A stretch of 64,000 nucleotides of DNA from Paenibacillus_AA sp045062745 (GTDB lineage: Bacteria; Bacillota; Bacilli; Paenibacillales; NBRC-103111), in NCBI RefSeq assembly GCF_045062745.1, contig NZ_JBJGED010000001.1, forward strand, positions 186,001 to 250,000, written 5' to 3'. The translations under genes were made by a program, and so were the position numbers. Position 1 is the first letter of the stretch; each line of letters begins with the position of its first letter. Shown here piece after piece: positions 26,554-34,442 of the stretch. The notes under the pieces were generated by a model, which was not told the DNA's origin, made no database searches, and worked only from the letters and a program-made list of their open reading frames with translations.

Positions 26554-27297
26554 TCACGATCGCCGTTCACCTGTTGTATATGCCGGAAGCTGCAGCAGCT
26601 CGGCCAGATCGACGATGCGTATTTGTTTGCTCTGAAGATCCTCTATCATTCGCGGCAGTGCATTCGCCGTTTCGATACAGCCGGGGCTAGAGTGCATCAG
26701 TATAATTTCCCCGTTACGGACGTAAGTGGCAACGTTCCAGCGGATGTGCTCTTCCTCCTTTTGCGACCAGTCGAGTGTATCAAGTGACCACAAGACGGTG
26801 GTCAGGCCCTCCTTATACGCCGTACGGATGACGTTTTCGTTGGCATCTCCGAACGGAGGACGGAACATCGCCGGCTCTTTGCCGATAATCTTTCGAATGA
26901 TCGTTTGCGTTTGCCGGAAATTAAGCTCGAGGTCGGGCATGGCCAGCGTAGTCAGACGATCGTGATTATAACTGTGGCCAAAAACCAGGTGACCGGCTTC
27001 ATCTACCGCCTTCACCACTTCTGGGTACTGCTCCATTTTGCTGCCGACAAAGAAAAAGTTGCCTTTGGCCCCGTATCGGCTTAACGTTTCCGCGATCATC
27101 GGAGTAATCCGCTCATCGGGACCGTCGTCGAAAGTCAAAGCGACCCGCCGCTCATCCGGACCGTTTAAGTATACAAGTCGTTCATGCCGACGCGCGAGTT
27201 CGACCGCCCTCTCGCGCCAACCGATCAGCTTTTCCCTCGCTGCGTCCGACATCGTTTCGGAAGTTCCCTCTATATGTAAAATGTAACTTTGATTCAT
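26554..27297 (-). CDS. polysaccharide deacetylase (NodB domain)
   Basis: 247 residues. NodB motifs are in order: TFDDGPD near 56, HSYNHDRL near 110 (metal His pair), RPPFGDAN near 145, DTLDW near 170, and LMHSS near 202. It removes N- or O-acetyl groups from a polysaccharide. Unusually for this family it has no signal peptide or membrane anchor; its first 40 residues are helical and charged. GGAGG precedes the ATG at 27297. It converges with the secreted propeller protein gene. Confidence 0.9.
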   Translation of the reverse strand: MNQSYILHIEGTSETMSDAAREKLIGWRERAVELARRHERLVYLNGPDERRVALTFDDGPDERITPMIAETLSRYGAKGNFFFVGSKMEQYPEVVKAVDEAGHLVFGHSYNHDRLTTLAMPDLELNFRQTQTIIRKIIGKEPAMFRPPFGDANENVIRTAYKEGLTTVLWSLDTLDWSQKEEEHIRWNVATYVRNGEIILMHSSPGCIETANALPRMIEDLQSKQIRIVDLAELLQLPAYTTGERRS

Positions 27298-27752
27298 TCC
27301 AGTACCTCCGATCTAGAAATATTCCTTCCTCCACTATAACCGAAATACCAAATCGAGATAAGCTCACCGCCCTCACGTTAAGCGATCCAATTTATGATAA
27401 ATATTAACGTTTAATTTCGCTCCAATTATTTGTTCAACGATCGTTCTCCGTCCCTCTCTCCTTAAATATCAAAAAAGCCTATCTCCTACAAAGAGGCGAC
27501 AGGCTTTTCCTTCGCAGTACCACTCTTCTTAGCCCGTGCCTAACATAGAACGAGCTACCCTAATACTTGCTTGTCCTGAGCATATCAAGGTTGATTCTCA
27601 TATGTCTCTTAAAGAACTTCTCAAAATAGAAGGTTGATTTTCCAGATGTTTGTATGCCAATAAAAATCACACAGTTGTTCTTTGTCTCGGTACGCTTTAG
27701 GGGCCGGGTGATAGATCAAGATGCGTTCAACCTGGTACCTATAATGGTTAAA
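27298..27752. other. gene-free stretch
   Basis: About 450 AT-rich bases between the deacetylase and SUFU-protein genes. Apart from one terminator (27472-27509) I see no open frame, RNA motif or repeat that I can support. Confidence 0.5.
27472..27509 (-). terminator. terminator, probably for the SUFU-domain gene
   Basis: On the minus strand AAAAGCCTGTC..AGGCTTTT forms a stem closed by a TTTTTTGAT run. It lies about 240 bases past the SUFU gene's stop. Confidence 0.6.
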
Positions 27753-28481
27753 TTAAAACAGCCAAAAGGACTTCTTGCAAACATTTTTCCGCTTAACATT
27801 TACGATTTCGTTTACGCCAGCTTTCCCTAGTTTGTCAAACAAGGAGTCAGCTCCATGCTGCAATTTATACTCCATTTCCTCGGTATACAGCGGAATCAGA
27901 CTAAAGAAATGAACCTCTTTATCATCAGGCATCGTTAACGTGAAGAACTCCTTGGCATGGCTGGCTATTGTGGGGAGACCCAGCATCATGCCCGAAAAGC
28001 GCGTGTTGGAGGCAAAGGGCTGAGCAGGATCGCCATTAGGAATCGTATGCGCATAGTACAACCACGAATTATACTCATGGGGTAATCTGGCTAATTTCTT
28101 CAACCAATGGATGGGCCAATAATGCTCTTCCTGCTGGAAGGCTTGTTCGGATATCATCCAGTCACTGGGTACACATAACAAGAGCTCTGCAAATCGGAGT
28201 TTCTCTGCTCCAGGAGGCACCGTCATCGGCAGATCGCTCATGCCGCATGTAATGAACGTGTAATAATTCCGCGTGGGCGATGGATGGACGGCCAGAACAT
28301 CCAGATGGATCAGATCGGACACGACTTCGTGAAAGACTCTATCAATTTTTCCAATGTATTTCTCCACATGGCTGCTGATTCTTTCAATGTTCTCTTCGTT
28401 TCCACTAGCAAATTGAAAATCCGATTTTCTCTCCTCATGACGATAAATCGGCTGCCCTGATTTTGAAAGCTCTGAACTCAT
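27753..28481 (-). CDS. suppressor-of-fused (SUFU) domain protein
   Basis: 242 residues. Features of the bacterial SUFU fold are HLDVLAVHPSPTRNYYTFITCGMSDLPM near residues 60-88 (given here as HLDVLAVHPS and YYTFITCGMSD), ELLLCVPSDW near 105, and HFFSLIPLYTEEMEYKL near 200. Bacterial SUFU proteins are often immunity proteins or of unknown role. The ATG at 28481 has AGGTGAT upstream; a GTG three codons earlier is possible. A decayed frame lies just upstream. Confidence 0.82.
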   Translation of the reverse strand: MSSELSKSGQPIYRHEERKSDFQFASGNEENIERISSHVEKYIGKIDRVFHEVVSDLIHLDVLAVHPSPTRNYYTFITCGMSDLPMTVPPGAEKLRFAELLLCVPSDWMISEQAFQQEEHYWPIHWLKKLARLPHEYNSWLYYAHTIPNGDPAQPFASNTRFSGMMLGLPTIASHAKEFFTLTMPDDKEVHFFSLIPLYTEEMEYKLQHGADSLFDKLGKAGVNEIVNVKRKNVCKKSFWLF

Positions 28482-28642
28482 TCGGATCACCTATCAACTA
28501 TTTACTACCATTTTAACCCATATATGATCTCGCGTAAATCACAGTTTATCTGTCACGGTATCGTGCCCGTTGCTTATGGATATCCCGAGACATTATCGAG
28601 AAGTCATTGGGGTTAAAATTTCTCAACTTCCATCAAGCTCAT

Positions 28643-28862
28643 TTAGTTCGTTTTTTTAATGAAACATAATTTTGCCAACTTTTCATTATAAAATTCAAGA
28701 CAATCATTTGCTTTGGTGAAAAACAAATCATGTTCATGGCATATTAACTCTTGATTGTTGCAATATATTTTCCCATTCCGAGGATATACAGCTAGCAAGG
28801 TCTTGATAATTTTCAGTAAGATGGTTTATTTTCTCTTAACAGCAAACCGCCCCCGGTTCCAT
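28643..28862 (-). pseudogene. decayed small gene upstream of the SUFU protein
   Basis: On the minus strand an ATG at 28862 with AAGGAAGGA upstream opens MEPGAVCC then a TAA. The same frame continues with EKINHLTENYQDLASCISSEW. A shifted frame carries on as ICHEHDLFFTKANDCLEFYN and KLAKLCFIKKTN to a stop at 28643-28645. These look like protein-coding pieces broken by a stop and a frameshift. The family is not recognised. It is AT-rich, unlike most of the window. Confidence 0.35.
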
Positions 28863-28963
28863 ACCTAAGTCCTTCCTTTGCTATTTAGATCTGGGCATTT
28901 TTAGAGCATATCGTAATAGTAATTGTCAGTTGAAATGCGGGATATAACAAGATGGATTTTATA

Positions 28964-28993
28964 TTGACTGACTGTTCAGTCTATTGATATAAT
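28964..28993 (+). promoter_or_regulatory. promoter with TetR-type palindromic operator
   Basis: A -35 TTGACT (28964-28969) and -10 TATAAT (28988-28993) are 18 bases apart. GACTGA-CTGT-TCAGTC, a perfect palindrome, lies at 28967-28982 between them. This matches the style of autoregulated TetR operators. The TetR gene is second in the operon that starts here. Confidence 0.75.
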
Positions 28994-29037
28994 GGGGATG
29001 AAAGCGATGATTTTGCCATTTGGAGGAGGAGATTTCC

Positions 29038-29823
29038 ATGGATCTTTTTTACGAAATTCAGGGAGATGGCTCGCCGATCGTAATGATTCACAGCCCCGGC
29101 GTCGATTCGAGAGAGTGGAAATATGTCGCGCCGATTTTGGCACTATCGAACAAAGTCATTACCTTCGACGGCCGGGGGACCGGACGCTCGCCTGCTCCGC
29201 AAGAACCGACCAGCCTTGTGAACGATTTGCGCAAGCTGCTCGAACATGTGGGTATCGATCGAGCCACACTAGTCGGCCATTCCATGGGCGGGCAGGCGGC
29301 GACGGATTTTACGCTATCGCATCCCTCGATGGTTGAGCGGCTTGTATTGATTGCGCCTTCGTTAACGGGCTTCCCCTTTTCCAAGGAATTTACCGATTGG
29401 ATGACGTCCGTTAATGCGGCCGCTCCCGATATCGCGAAACTGGTGGAATTGTCCTTGTCCGGGCCGAATTATCGCCTCACGATGGCTGGCCTGCACCGGG
29501 ATTTCCTGCGTGAAATGGCTGAACTCTATATGACCCGAGTGTTTACCGAATGGCGAAGCTTCGAACTCCGTTGGCCCGAACCGCCGGCGATGGAAAGATT
29601 GGAGGAGATCGCCGTGAAGACGCTGTTCGTTCATGGTACAATCGAATGGCCGGATATATTTAAGATCGCCGAGCAATTCAAGCGGGTCCCTTCGATCCGA
29701 TTTATAGAAATCGAGGGGGCGGATCACATGCTGACTTTAACCCACGCGGTAGAGCTCGCCGAACATATCCGGAAATTTGTTCAGGGAGAACTCGACTATG
29801 CCTCGAACCCGGGAAGAAAATGA
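29038..29823 (+). CDS. alpha/beta hydrolase
   Basis: 261 residues. The oxyanion region HSPGVDSREW is near 18, the nucleophile elbow VGHSMGGQAA near 85, the acid near 205, and the His in GADHMLTLTH near 235. The start ATG at 29038 has GGAGGAGGAG six bases upstream; an in-frame ATG at 29020 lacks one. It overlaps the TetR gene by 26 bases and is expressed from the TetR-controlled promoter, so its substrate is probably the TetR ligand or related to it. Confidence 0.9.
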   Translation: MDLFYEIQGDGSPIVMIHSPGVDSREWKYVAPILALSNKVITFDGRGTGRSPAPQEPTSLVNDLRKLLEHVGIDRATLVGHSMGGQAATDFTLSHPSMVERLVLIAPSLTGFPFSKEFTDWMTSVNAAAPDIAKLVELSLSGPNYRLTMAGLHRDFLREMAELYMTRVFTEWRSFELRWPEPPAMERLEEIAVKTLFVHGTIEWPDIFKIAEQFKRVPSIRFIEIEGADHMLTLTHAVELAEHIRKFVQGELDYASNPGRK

Positions 29824-30382
29824 ACGAATTCGTCAAGCCGCCAAGGAAAATATTCGCACGTCGGCGATGGAGATTTTTATCGAACGAGGGTACCACGACG
29901 CTTCGATCGACGATGTAGCGAAACAGGCCGGCGTCTCCAAAGGCTTGATGTACAATTATTACAAAGGAAAAGAAGAGCTTCTTGCGGAGATGGTACAATT
30001 CCGGATCGACGAAATTAGCCGAGTGATGGAGGCGGCTTCCGCACTCGATACGCCGTCCGATCAACTGAAACATATTGTCGAAGGCGCTCTCGATAACGTC
30101 AAGAAGCGTCCTCAGGTGTATCGTTTTTATCTGCATTTGCAAACCCAGCCGGAAGAAGACAAGGTGCTGTCCAAATACAGTCAAATGCTCAACGAGGCGA
30201 TGGCCAAGCAATTCGAAGTGCAGTGCGGGATGTTCGCCGGACTTGGGGCCGCAGACGAGCAATTAAGGTCGCTATACTTCTCCTCAACGCTTCATGGAGC
30301 CATGCTGATGATATCCACTTACCCTGACGGTTACCCGGTCGACGAAATAAAAGAGCAGATCATCCAACAATTTTGTACTTGA
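29798..30382 (+). CDS. TetR-family transcriptional repressor
   Basis: 194 residues. The N-terminal helix-turn-helix reads TSAMEIFIERGYHDASIDDVA then QAGVSKGLMYNYYKGKEEL, residues about 18-58. The rest is the ligand-binding helical domain. The ATG at 29798 lies inside the hydrolase gene with AGGGAG upstream. It very likely binds the palindrome at the operon promoter. Confidence 0.92.
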   Translation: MPRTREENERIRQAAKENIRTSAMEIFIERGYHDASIDDVAKQAGVSKGLMYNYYKGKEELLAEMVQFRIDEISRVMEAASALDTPSDQLKHIVEGALDNVKKRPQVYRFYLHLQTQPEEDKVLSKYSQMLNEAMAKQFEVQCGMFAGLGAADEQLRSLYFSSTLHGAMLMISTYPDGYPVDEIKEQIIQQFCT

Positions 30383-30450
30383 TCGTTATGTTAGGCCCGG
30401 GCATTCCGCAGTCGACAAAATGTACAGACATATGACTCCAATATAAAACT

Positions 30451-30526
30451 AGCGGGCAGCCTTGGACTGGAAAATTAAGTCCTAGACTGCCGCTGGATTA
30501 TTGAACTAACTTCTCCGTTAGTTCAA
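30451..30526. repeat. two adjacent hairpins downstream of tetR
   Basis: An imperfect stem AGCGGGCAG..CTGCCGCT (30451-30494) is followed by a perfect 10-bp stem TTGAACTAAC/GTTAGTTCAA (30501-30526) with loop TTCTCC. Neither has a T-run. They fill most of the 280-base gap to the next gene and may terminate the TetR operon. Confidence 0.5.
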
Positions 30527-30612
30527 CCATTATGTGTGAACTGCTTCCATTCCAATCCTCCGGTCTCCCCTATTCCTTTCTCTTTTGACTAACTCTTAGG
30601 GAATCAGCTAGT

Positions 30613-30638
30613 AAAAAGCCATCCTTTGCGGGATGGCC
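30613..30638 (-). terminator. terminator of the phosphotransferase gene
   Basis: On the minus strand GCCATCC/GGATGGC closes on loop CGCAAA and runs into TTTTTAC. Confidence 0.8.
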
Positions 30639-30665
30639 TGCCCTATCAAATCTAAACAACTATAC

Positions 30666-31547
30666 TCAATAACTCACCGAATTCCTTAAAGTAACAATAT
30701 TTTCCTGAAGAAACGTTTGATTTTTTTCAATTCCTCTGTTTTTACACCAAACAATTGCGCTGAAAGCATCGTAAATATCATAAAATGGCAGCACTCTTTC
30801 CAGAGCCAACATAGGTCGAATCGATTGATAACCTTCCATGAACGGTAGCTTTGTTCTCGGATTCACTTCCCAAAAATATCGATTGACTTTTGTAAAATCT
30901 ATTTCCGACGATCCGCCACGGGCACTCTCGAAATCAATAATGCCGGCAACCTCGTTACCATTCACCAATATATTACCTGGTCTAAAATCCATGTGAACAA
31001 TGCATGGTCCGTCAGGATCCGGTAAAGCAGAGAAAACTCCATCGAAGTGAAGGATACATCTTTCATACAGCTCTGAATCAAGAATCTCTTTGCAAGGCTC
31101 TTTCCACTTTTCAAAATTACCTTTGATATGTAGTCTCCAATTATTTTGGTCAACAATCTTAAATCCATCAGTCACATGGTAACCGTAACCTGGAGTTTTA
31201 ACCTCATGAAGCATCGCATGAAACACGCCAATTTGAAAAGCTAGTTTCTCATCAATGTCTCCTGTACACGGCATACCTTGAATTGCTGAAAGAATCAATG
31301 CTCCAGTCGTACTTTCATCCCCGTACCAAATGTCCAATACCTTAGGAACAGGTATTATACCCTTTAATGTTTCAAGCATCTGAAATTCACGATACAGTTT
31401 ATCCTTGTTAAATGGAATTTTTGCAAAAACGTTTTCTCCACTGGCAAGAGTAAGTTTGTATACATCAGAACTAAATGACTCTGGAACATCTTCAACATTC
31501 AAGACGTTCAGCTTTAACTTTTCAATAACGTTTAGAATGGAACTCAT
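30666..31547 (-). CDS. aminoglycoside phosphotransferase (APH) family protein
   Basis: 293 residues with the kinase-like fold. The Brenner motif is HMDFRPGNILV near residue 188 and the metal-binding motif is GIIDFESARGG near 210. The N-lobe Lys is in ENVFAKIPF near 40. The family phosphorylates small molecules; antibiotic resistance is only one possibility. GAGGAG precedes the ATG. The gene is clearly richer in A+T than its neighbours, a sign of possible transfer. Confidence 0.85.
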   Translation of the reverse strand: MSSILNVIEKLKLNVLNVEDVPESFSSDVYKLTLASGENVFAKIPFNKDKLYREFQMLETLKGIIPVPKVLDIWYGDESTTGALILSAIQGMPCTGDIDEKLAFQIGVFHAMLHEVKTPGYGYHVTDGFKIVDQNNWRLHIKGNFEKWKEPCKEILDSELYERCILHFDGVFSALPDPDGPCIVHMDFRPGNILVNGNEVAGIIDFESARGGSSEIDFTKVNRYFWEVNPRTKLPFMEGYQSIRPMLALERVLPFYDIYDAFSAIVWCKNRGIEKNQTFLQENIVTLRNSVSY

Positions 31548-31609
31548 AAACTATCTCCTCGTTTTGGGTTGCAAACGATAATCCCGATTAAAAACCTCTG
31601 ACTGCAAAT

Positions 31610-31975
31610 CTACCTCAATGGTCCACCAATACAAAAACGATAACCATCAGGATCATAAACCAGGAATTCTCTCATTCCGTAAGATTGATTTGTCGGTTCG
31701 GCGTCTAGGATTGCTCCTCTTGTCTTTAATTCACCAAAAACGGAATCTACATCGTCAACCCAGATGTATGTCTCCATATACCCATTTACAGTATGGTTGG
31801 GCCGAATCAAATCTTTATCCGCAGCTTGTTTGATTAAGAAACTTACTCCATCTCGTTCCACAAACTGACCTTCCATTTTGAAGCCAAGCCGATCACGGTA
31901 ATATTCTTGGGATTTACCCACATCAGATACTATCAAGCATTGGGACGCCTTTTTCCATTCCAAAACAAGTACCAC
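31610..31975 (-). CDS. VOC superfamily protein (glyoxalase/bleomycin-resistance fold)
   Basis: 121 residues. Paired beta-alpha-beta-beta-beta modules show CLIVSDVGKSQEYYRDRLGF near 13-32 and REFLVYDPDGYRFCIG at the end, with a metal-type Glu/His pattern that is incomplete. The GTG at 31975 is the open start. A TTG at 31963 preceded by AAGGTGG is equally likely. It lies 62 bases upstream of the APH gene in the same direction and shares its AT-rich composition. Confidence 0.83.
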   Translation of the reverse strand: MVLVLEWKKASQCLIVSDVGKSQEYYRDRLGFKMEGQFVERDGVSFLIKQAADKDLIRPNHTVNGYMETYIWVDDVDSVFGELKTRGAILDAEPTNQSYGMREFLVYDPDGYRFCIGGPLR

Positions 31976-32059
31976 CTTTTCCCCATGATTTATCTAGTGT
32001 TCGACTTAACCGAATGTATTCTACAGTTATTGGAAGTATCCTGCCTGTTCACTTCAACG

Positions 32060-32093
32060 GAAAACGGCAGCCGATCGTGCTCCGGCTGCCGTC
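32060..32093 (-). terminator. terminator of the glycosidase operon
   Basis: ACGGCAGCCG (32064-32073) pairs with CGGCTGCCGT (32083-32092). On the minus strand TTTTCC follows. It lies about 70 bases past the stop of the GH95-like gene. Confidence 0.7.
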
Positions 32094-32160
32094 ATGTCTG
32101 GCAATACTGCTCCTTATTTAACAATCGTTCCCCCGTAAGCGTAGCCATAGAGACCGCCGG

Positions 32161-34365
32161 CTAAATAGGAACGAAACGCAGCTCCTCTCCCTCCGAGGTG
32201 GCCGCGGTTATTTCGCCGCCTGACAGCACCTCGCTCTCGACGCCGTTGCGATAGACCCGCACCGATTCGTTCGGCCATGGGTTAAACAGCGTGAGACAAC
32301 GTCCCTTCCGGCTGAGCACCTTCACCTCCTGCACAACATCGCCGGCAATTCGGCTCGAGACAAGGAACCCGCCATACGCCATAAGATCGCCAAAAGCCGC
32401 GTCGGCAGCACTTAACCAATTCGGGAAAACGTGCAGCTTATGCTGATGGGATTGAACGAACATTTCCGTCAGCAAGGCCGGTACAGCGTTGAAATTTTCG
32501 ATGCCGCCGCCATTCAGCGAGTAAACCATGTTCGGATACGTGAACTTGGCGATCAGTTGTTCCAAATGCTGCAAAATATCAGCCGGATCATGGCCCACCC
32601 TTGCCGCAGACGGATAGAAAAAGCAGATCATATTGTCGTCTTCCCATTTCGCTTGCTGTTTCACCGTTTCTTGGGCTATCTCGAGCAATGCGGGATCGCT
32701 TAGCAAGCCGATTTGGCTGCCCGGGTACATCAATGCCATCTCCGGAATCGCGCAGGGAGTGCTCCAGACAGAGAAGTCTTCATCCGGCAAATATTCCCGG
32801 GTCCATTCCTCCGATGTACCCGACTCTTGATTGCGGAACACGGTCCGCCCATTGCGAACAAAGGTAGGATAGTCGCTAAGATGATCCAGCCTGTTCTGCC
32901 AAATCGCCCGTTGCGCCTCATCTGTCCCCAGTTCAATGCTCATCTCGATCAACGCTTGGAAGAGCAGCCTGACGAAGCCTAAGGACGTTAACGGATTCGT
33001 TTGCGGCCCGATTTTATTCGGTCCTTCGTGCACGTAATCGTCATCGATCACATAACGTCTGCCATCCCATCGAAGGTAGCTGATCCAGAAATCGGCCACC
33101 TTTTTCAAAAACGGCTCATACACATCCTTCGCATAGTCCAAGTCACTCGTGTAATAGTAACGCAAAATCATGGGGATCGCCGCGAACACTGCATTCGATT
33201 TCTGCATCATGAAGCAGTCGCGGTCAAGATGATCGAGCCCCGTCCAATTGTAGCTGCTAAAAAAGGGGCCGCGGGGCAGCAAGCCGATATACGCTTCATA
33301 ATAAACGCCGGCGTGGCCAATTTTGGCTGCGTTGGCTTCCGCTGTCGGCACCCAATCCATAATAACCTTCTCATAATTTGCCGCCAGTTCGATATGATTG
33401 GTCGGAATCGTGCAAAAATAAGGGGCCTGGTAGTTATAATTAAGCGGAGGGGTGCCGCCCCATGCCGGGTCCTTGATAAGCCAATTCCCGTACAAGCCGG
33501 GCGCCATCTCCCCTTCCCTCATACAGCTTGCCAGCAAATAGAGCGAGCCGTAGTATTGTTTTTCAATGCTTTTATTGGGGATTTCGACAAATGATTGGCT
33601 CCAAAAGCTTTCCCACCAAGCTTCGTGCGAGCGCAGCTTGGCCTCGATATCCAGCTCCGTGATGCCATTCACCTGATCTAGCGCAACCGCCTTGAACGCC
33701 GGATCGTCAGCCTGGCTCATGATGCAAGTAACTAGCGAATAGACGCCTCCGGGCAGCATCGTCCATTGCAGGGTGCCGCCGCTAACCGTCCCAGTCGTTC
33801 CGACGATACGGGCAGCCATACGAACTCGACAGGTTTCAGTTCCTTCGAACAGATCTTCGTGATCGGCTCGAACGTCCTGGTACAGGATGTGTCCGATCGA
33901 CGCTTGTATCGCCCCGTAGTTGTTTTGCAGCCCCGGCCTCAGCTGCACCATCGCTTGCTGGGCCGTCTGTCCCGTATACGTGAACGTAACGATGCATAAG
34001 TTCCGGGAACTGTCCGTCGCCTGCACCCAGCTCGTCATCCTAATCGTATTGCCGTCCAAGGTGAACGTGCCGTTCACCTTCCCTACGGCTATCTCTTGCT
34101 CCACATGATGCGATGCGCCAGCCATGCCGGGAATGCGCAGCTCAATGGCCGCCATCGCTTTCGGTCTTCCTTCCTCCAATGAAATAAACTCGTTTTTGCC
34201 TGCCACAAAAGTAAAGGCGTCGATGGTCCCTAAGACGATGATCCCCACATCTCCATTGCCCAACAGCGGTGCATCCGAGAAACGATTTGTGTCGTTGATG
34301 GCCGGGGGCAACTCCCAGATTCCCTTATGCTGCCGGACAATGCGGATTGTATCATTTGCTGACAT
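32161..34365 (-). CDS. GH95 / DUF5703-like six-hairpin glycosidase
   Basis: 734 residues, no signal peptide. The N-terminal beta domain opens with APLLGNGDVGIIVLGT near residue 38. The (alpha/alpha)6 barrel covers about residues 270-650, with YIGLLPRGPFFSSYNW near 370 and DDDYVHEGPNKIGPQTNP near 465, where acidic catalytic residues are expected. Family members remove fucose, galactose or similar sugars. The ATG at 34365 has GGGGAGG upstream. It lies 77 bases after a GH78 gene in one operon, so both probably work inside the cell on imported oligosaccharides. Confidence 0.72.
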   Translation of the reverse strand: MSANDTIRIVRQHKGIWELPPAINDTNRFSDAPLLGNGDVGIIVLGTIDAFTFVAGKNEFISLEEGRPKAMAAIELRIPGMAGASHHVEQEIAVGKVNGTFTLDGNTIRMTSWVQATDSSRNLCIVTFTYTGQTAQQAMVQLRPGLQNNYGAIQASIGHILYQDVRADHEDLFEGTETCRVRMAARIVGTTGTVSGGTLQWTMLPGGVYSLVTCIMSQADDPAFKAVALDQVNGITELDIEAKLRSHEAWWESFWSQSFVEIPNKSIEKQYYGSLYLLASCMREGEMAPGLYGNWLIKDPAWGGTPPLNYNYQAPYFCTIPTNHIELAANYEKVIMDWVPTAEANAAKIGHAGVYYEAYIGLLPRGPFFSSYNWTGLDHLDRDCFMMQKSNAVFAAIPMILRYYYTSDLDYAKDVYEPFLKKVADFWISYLRWDGRRYVIDDDYVHEGPNKIGPQTNPLTSLGFVRLLFQALIEMSIELGTDEAQRAIWQNRLDHLSDYPTFVRNGRTVFRNQESGTSEEWTREYLPDEDFSVWSTPCAIPEMALMYPGSQIGLLSDPALLEIAQETVKQQAKWEDDNMICFFYPSAARVGHDPADILQHLEQLIAKFTYPNMVYSLNGGGIENFNAVPALLTEMFVQSHQHKLHVFPNWLSAADAAFGDLMAYGGFLVSSRIAGDVVQEVKVLSRKGRCLTLFNPWPNESVRVYRNGVESEVLSGGEITAATSEGEELRFVPI

Positions 34366-34442
34366 GATGTGACCTCCCCACGTTTTGCAATAAAACCCCA
34401 AGCCCCTCCGGCCTGCGGTTTTTCGCTTTCCATCCGTGTCAG

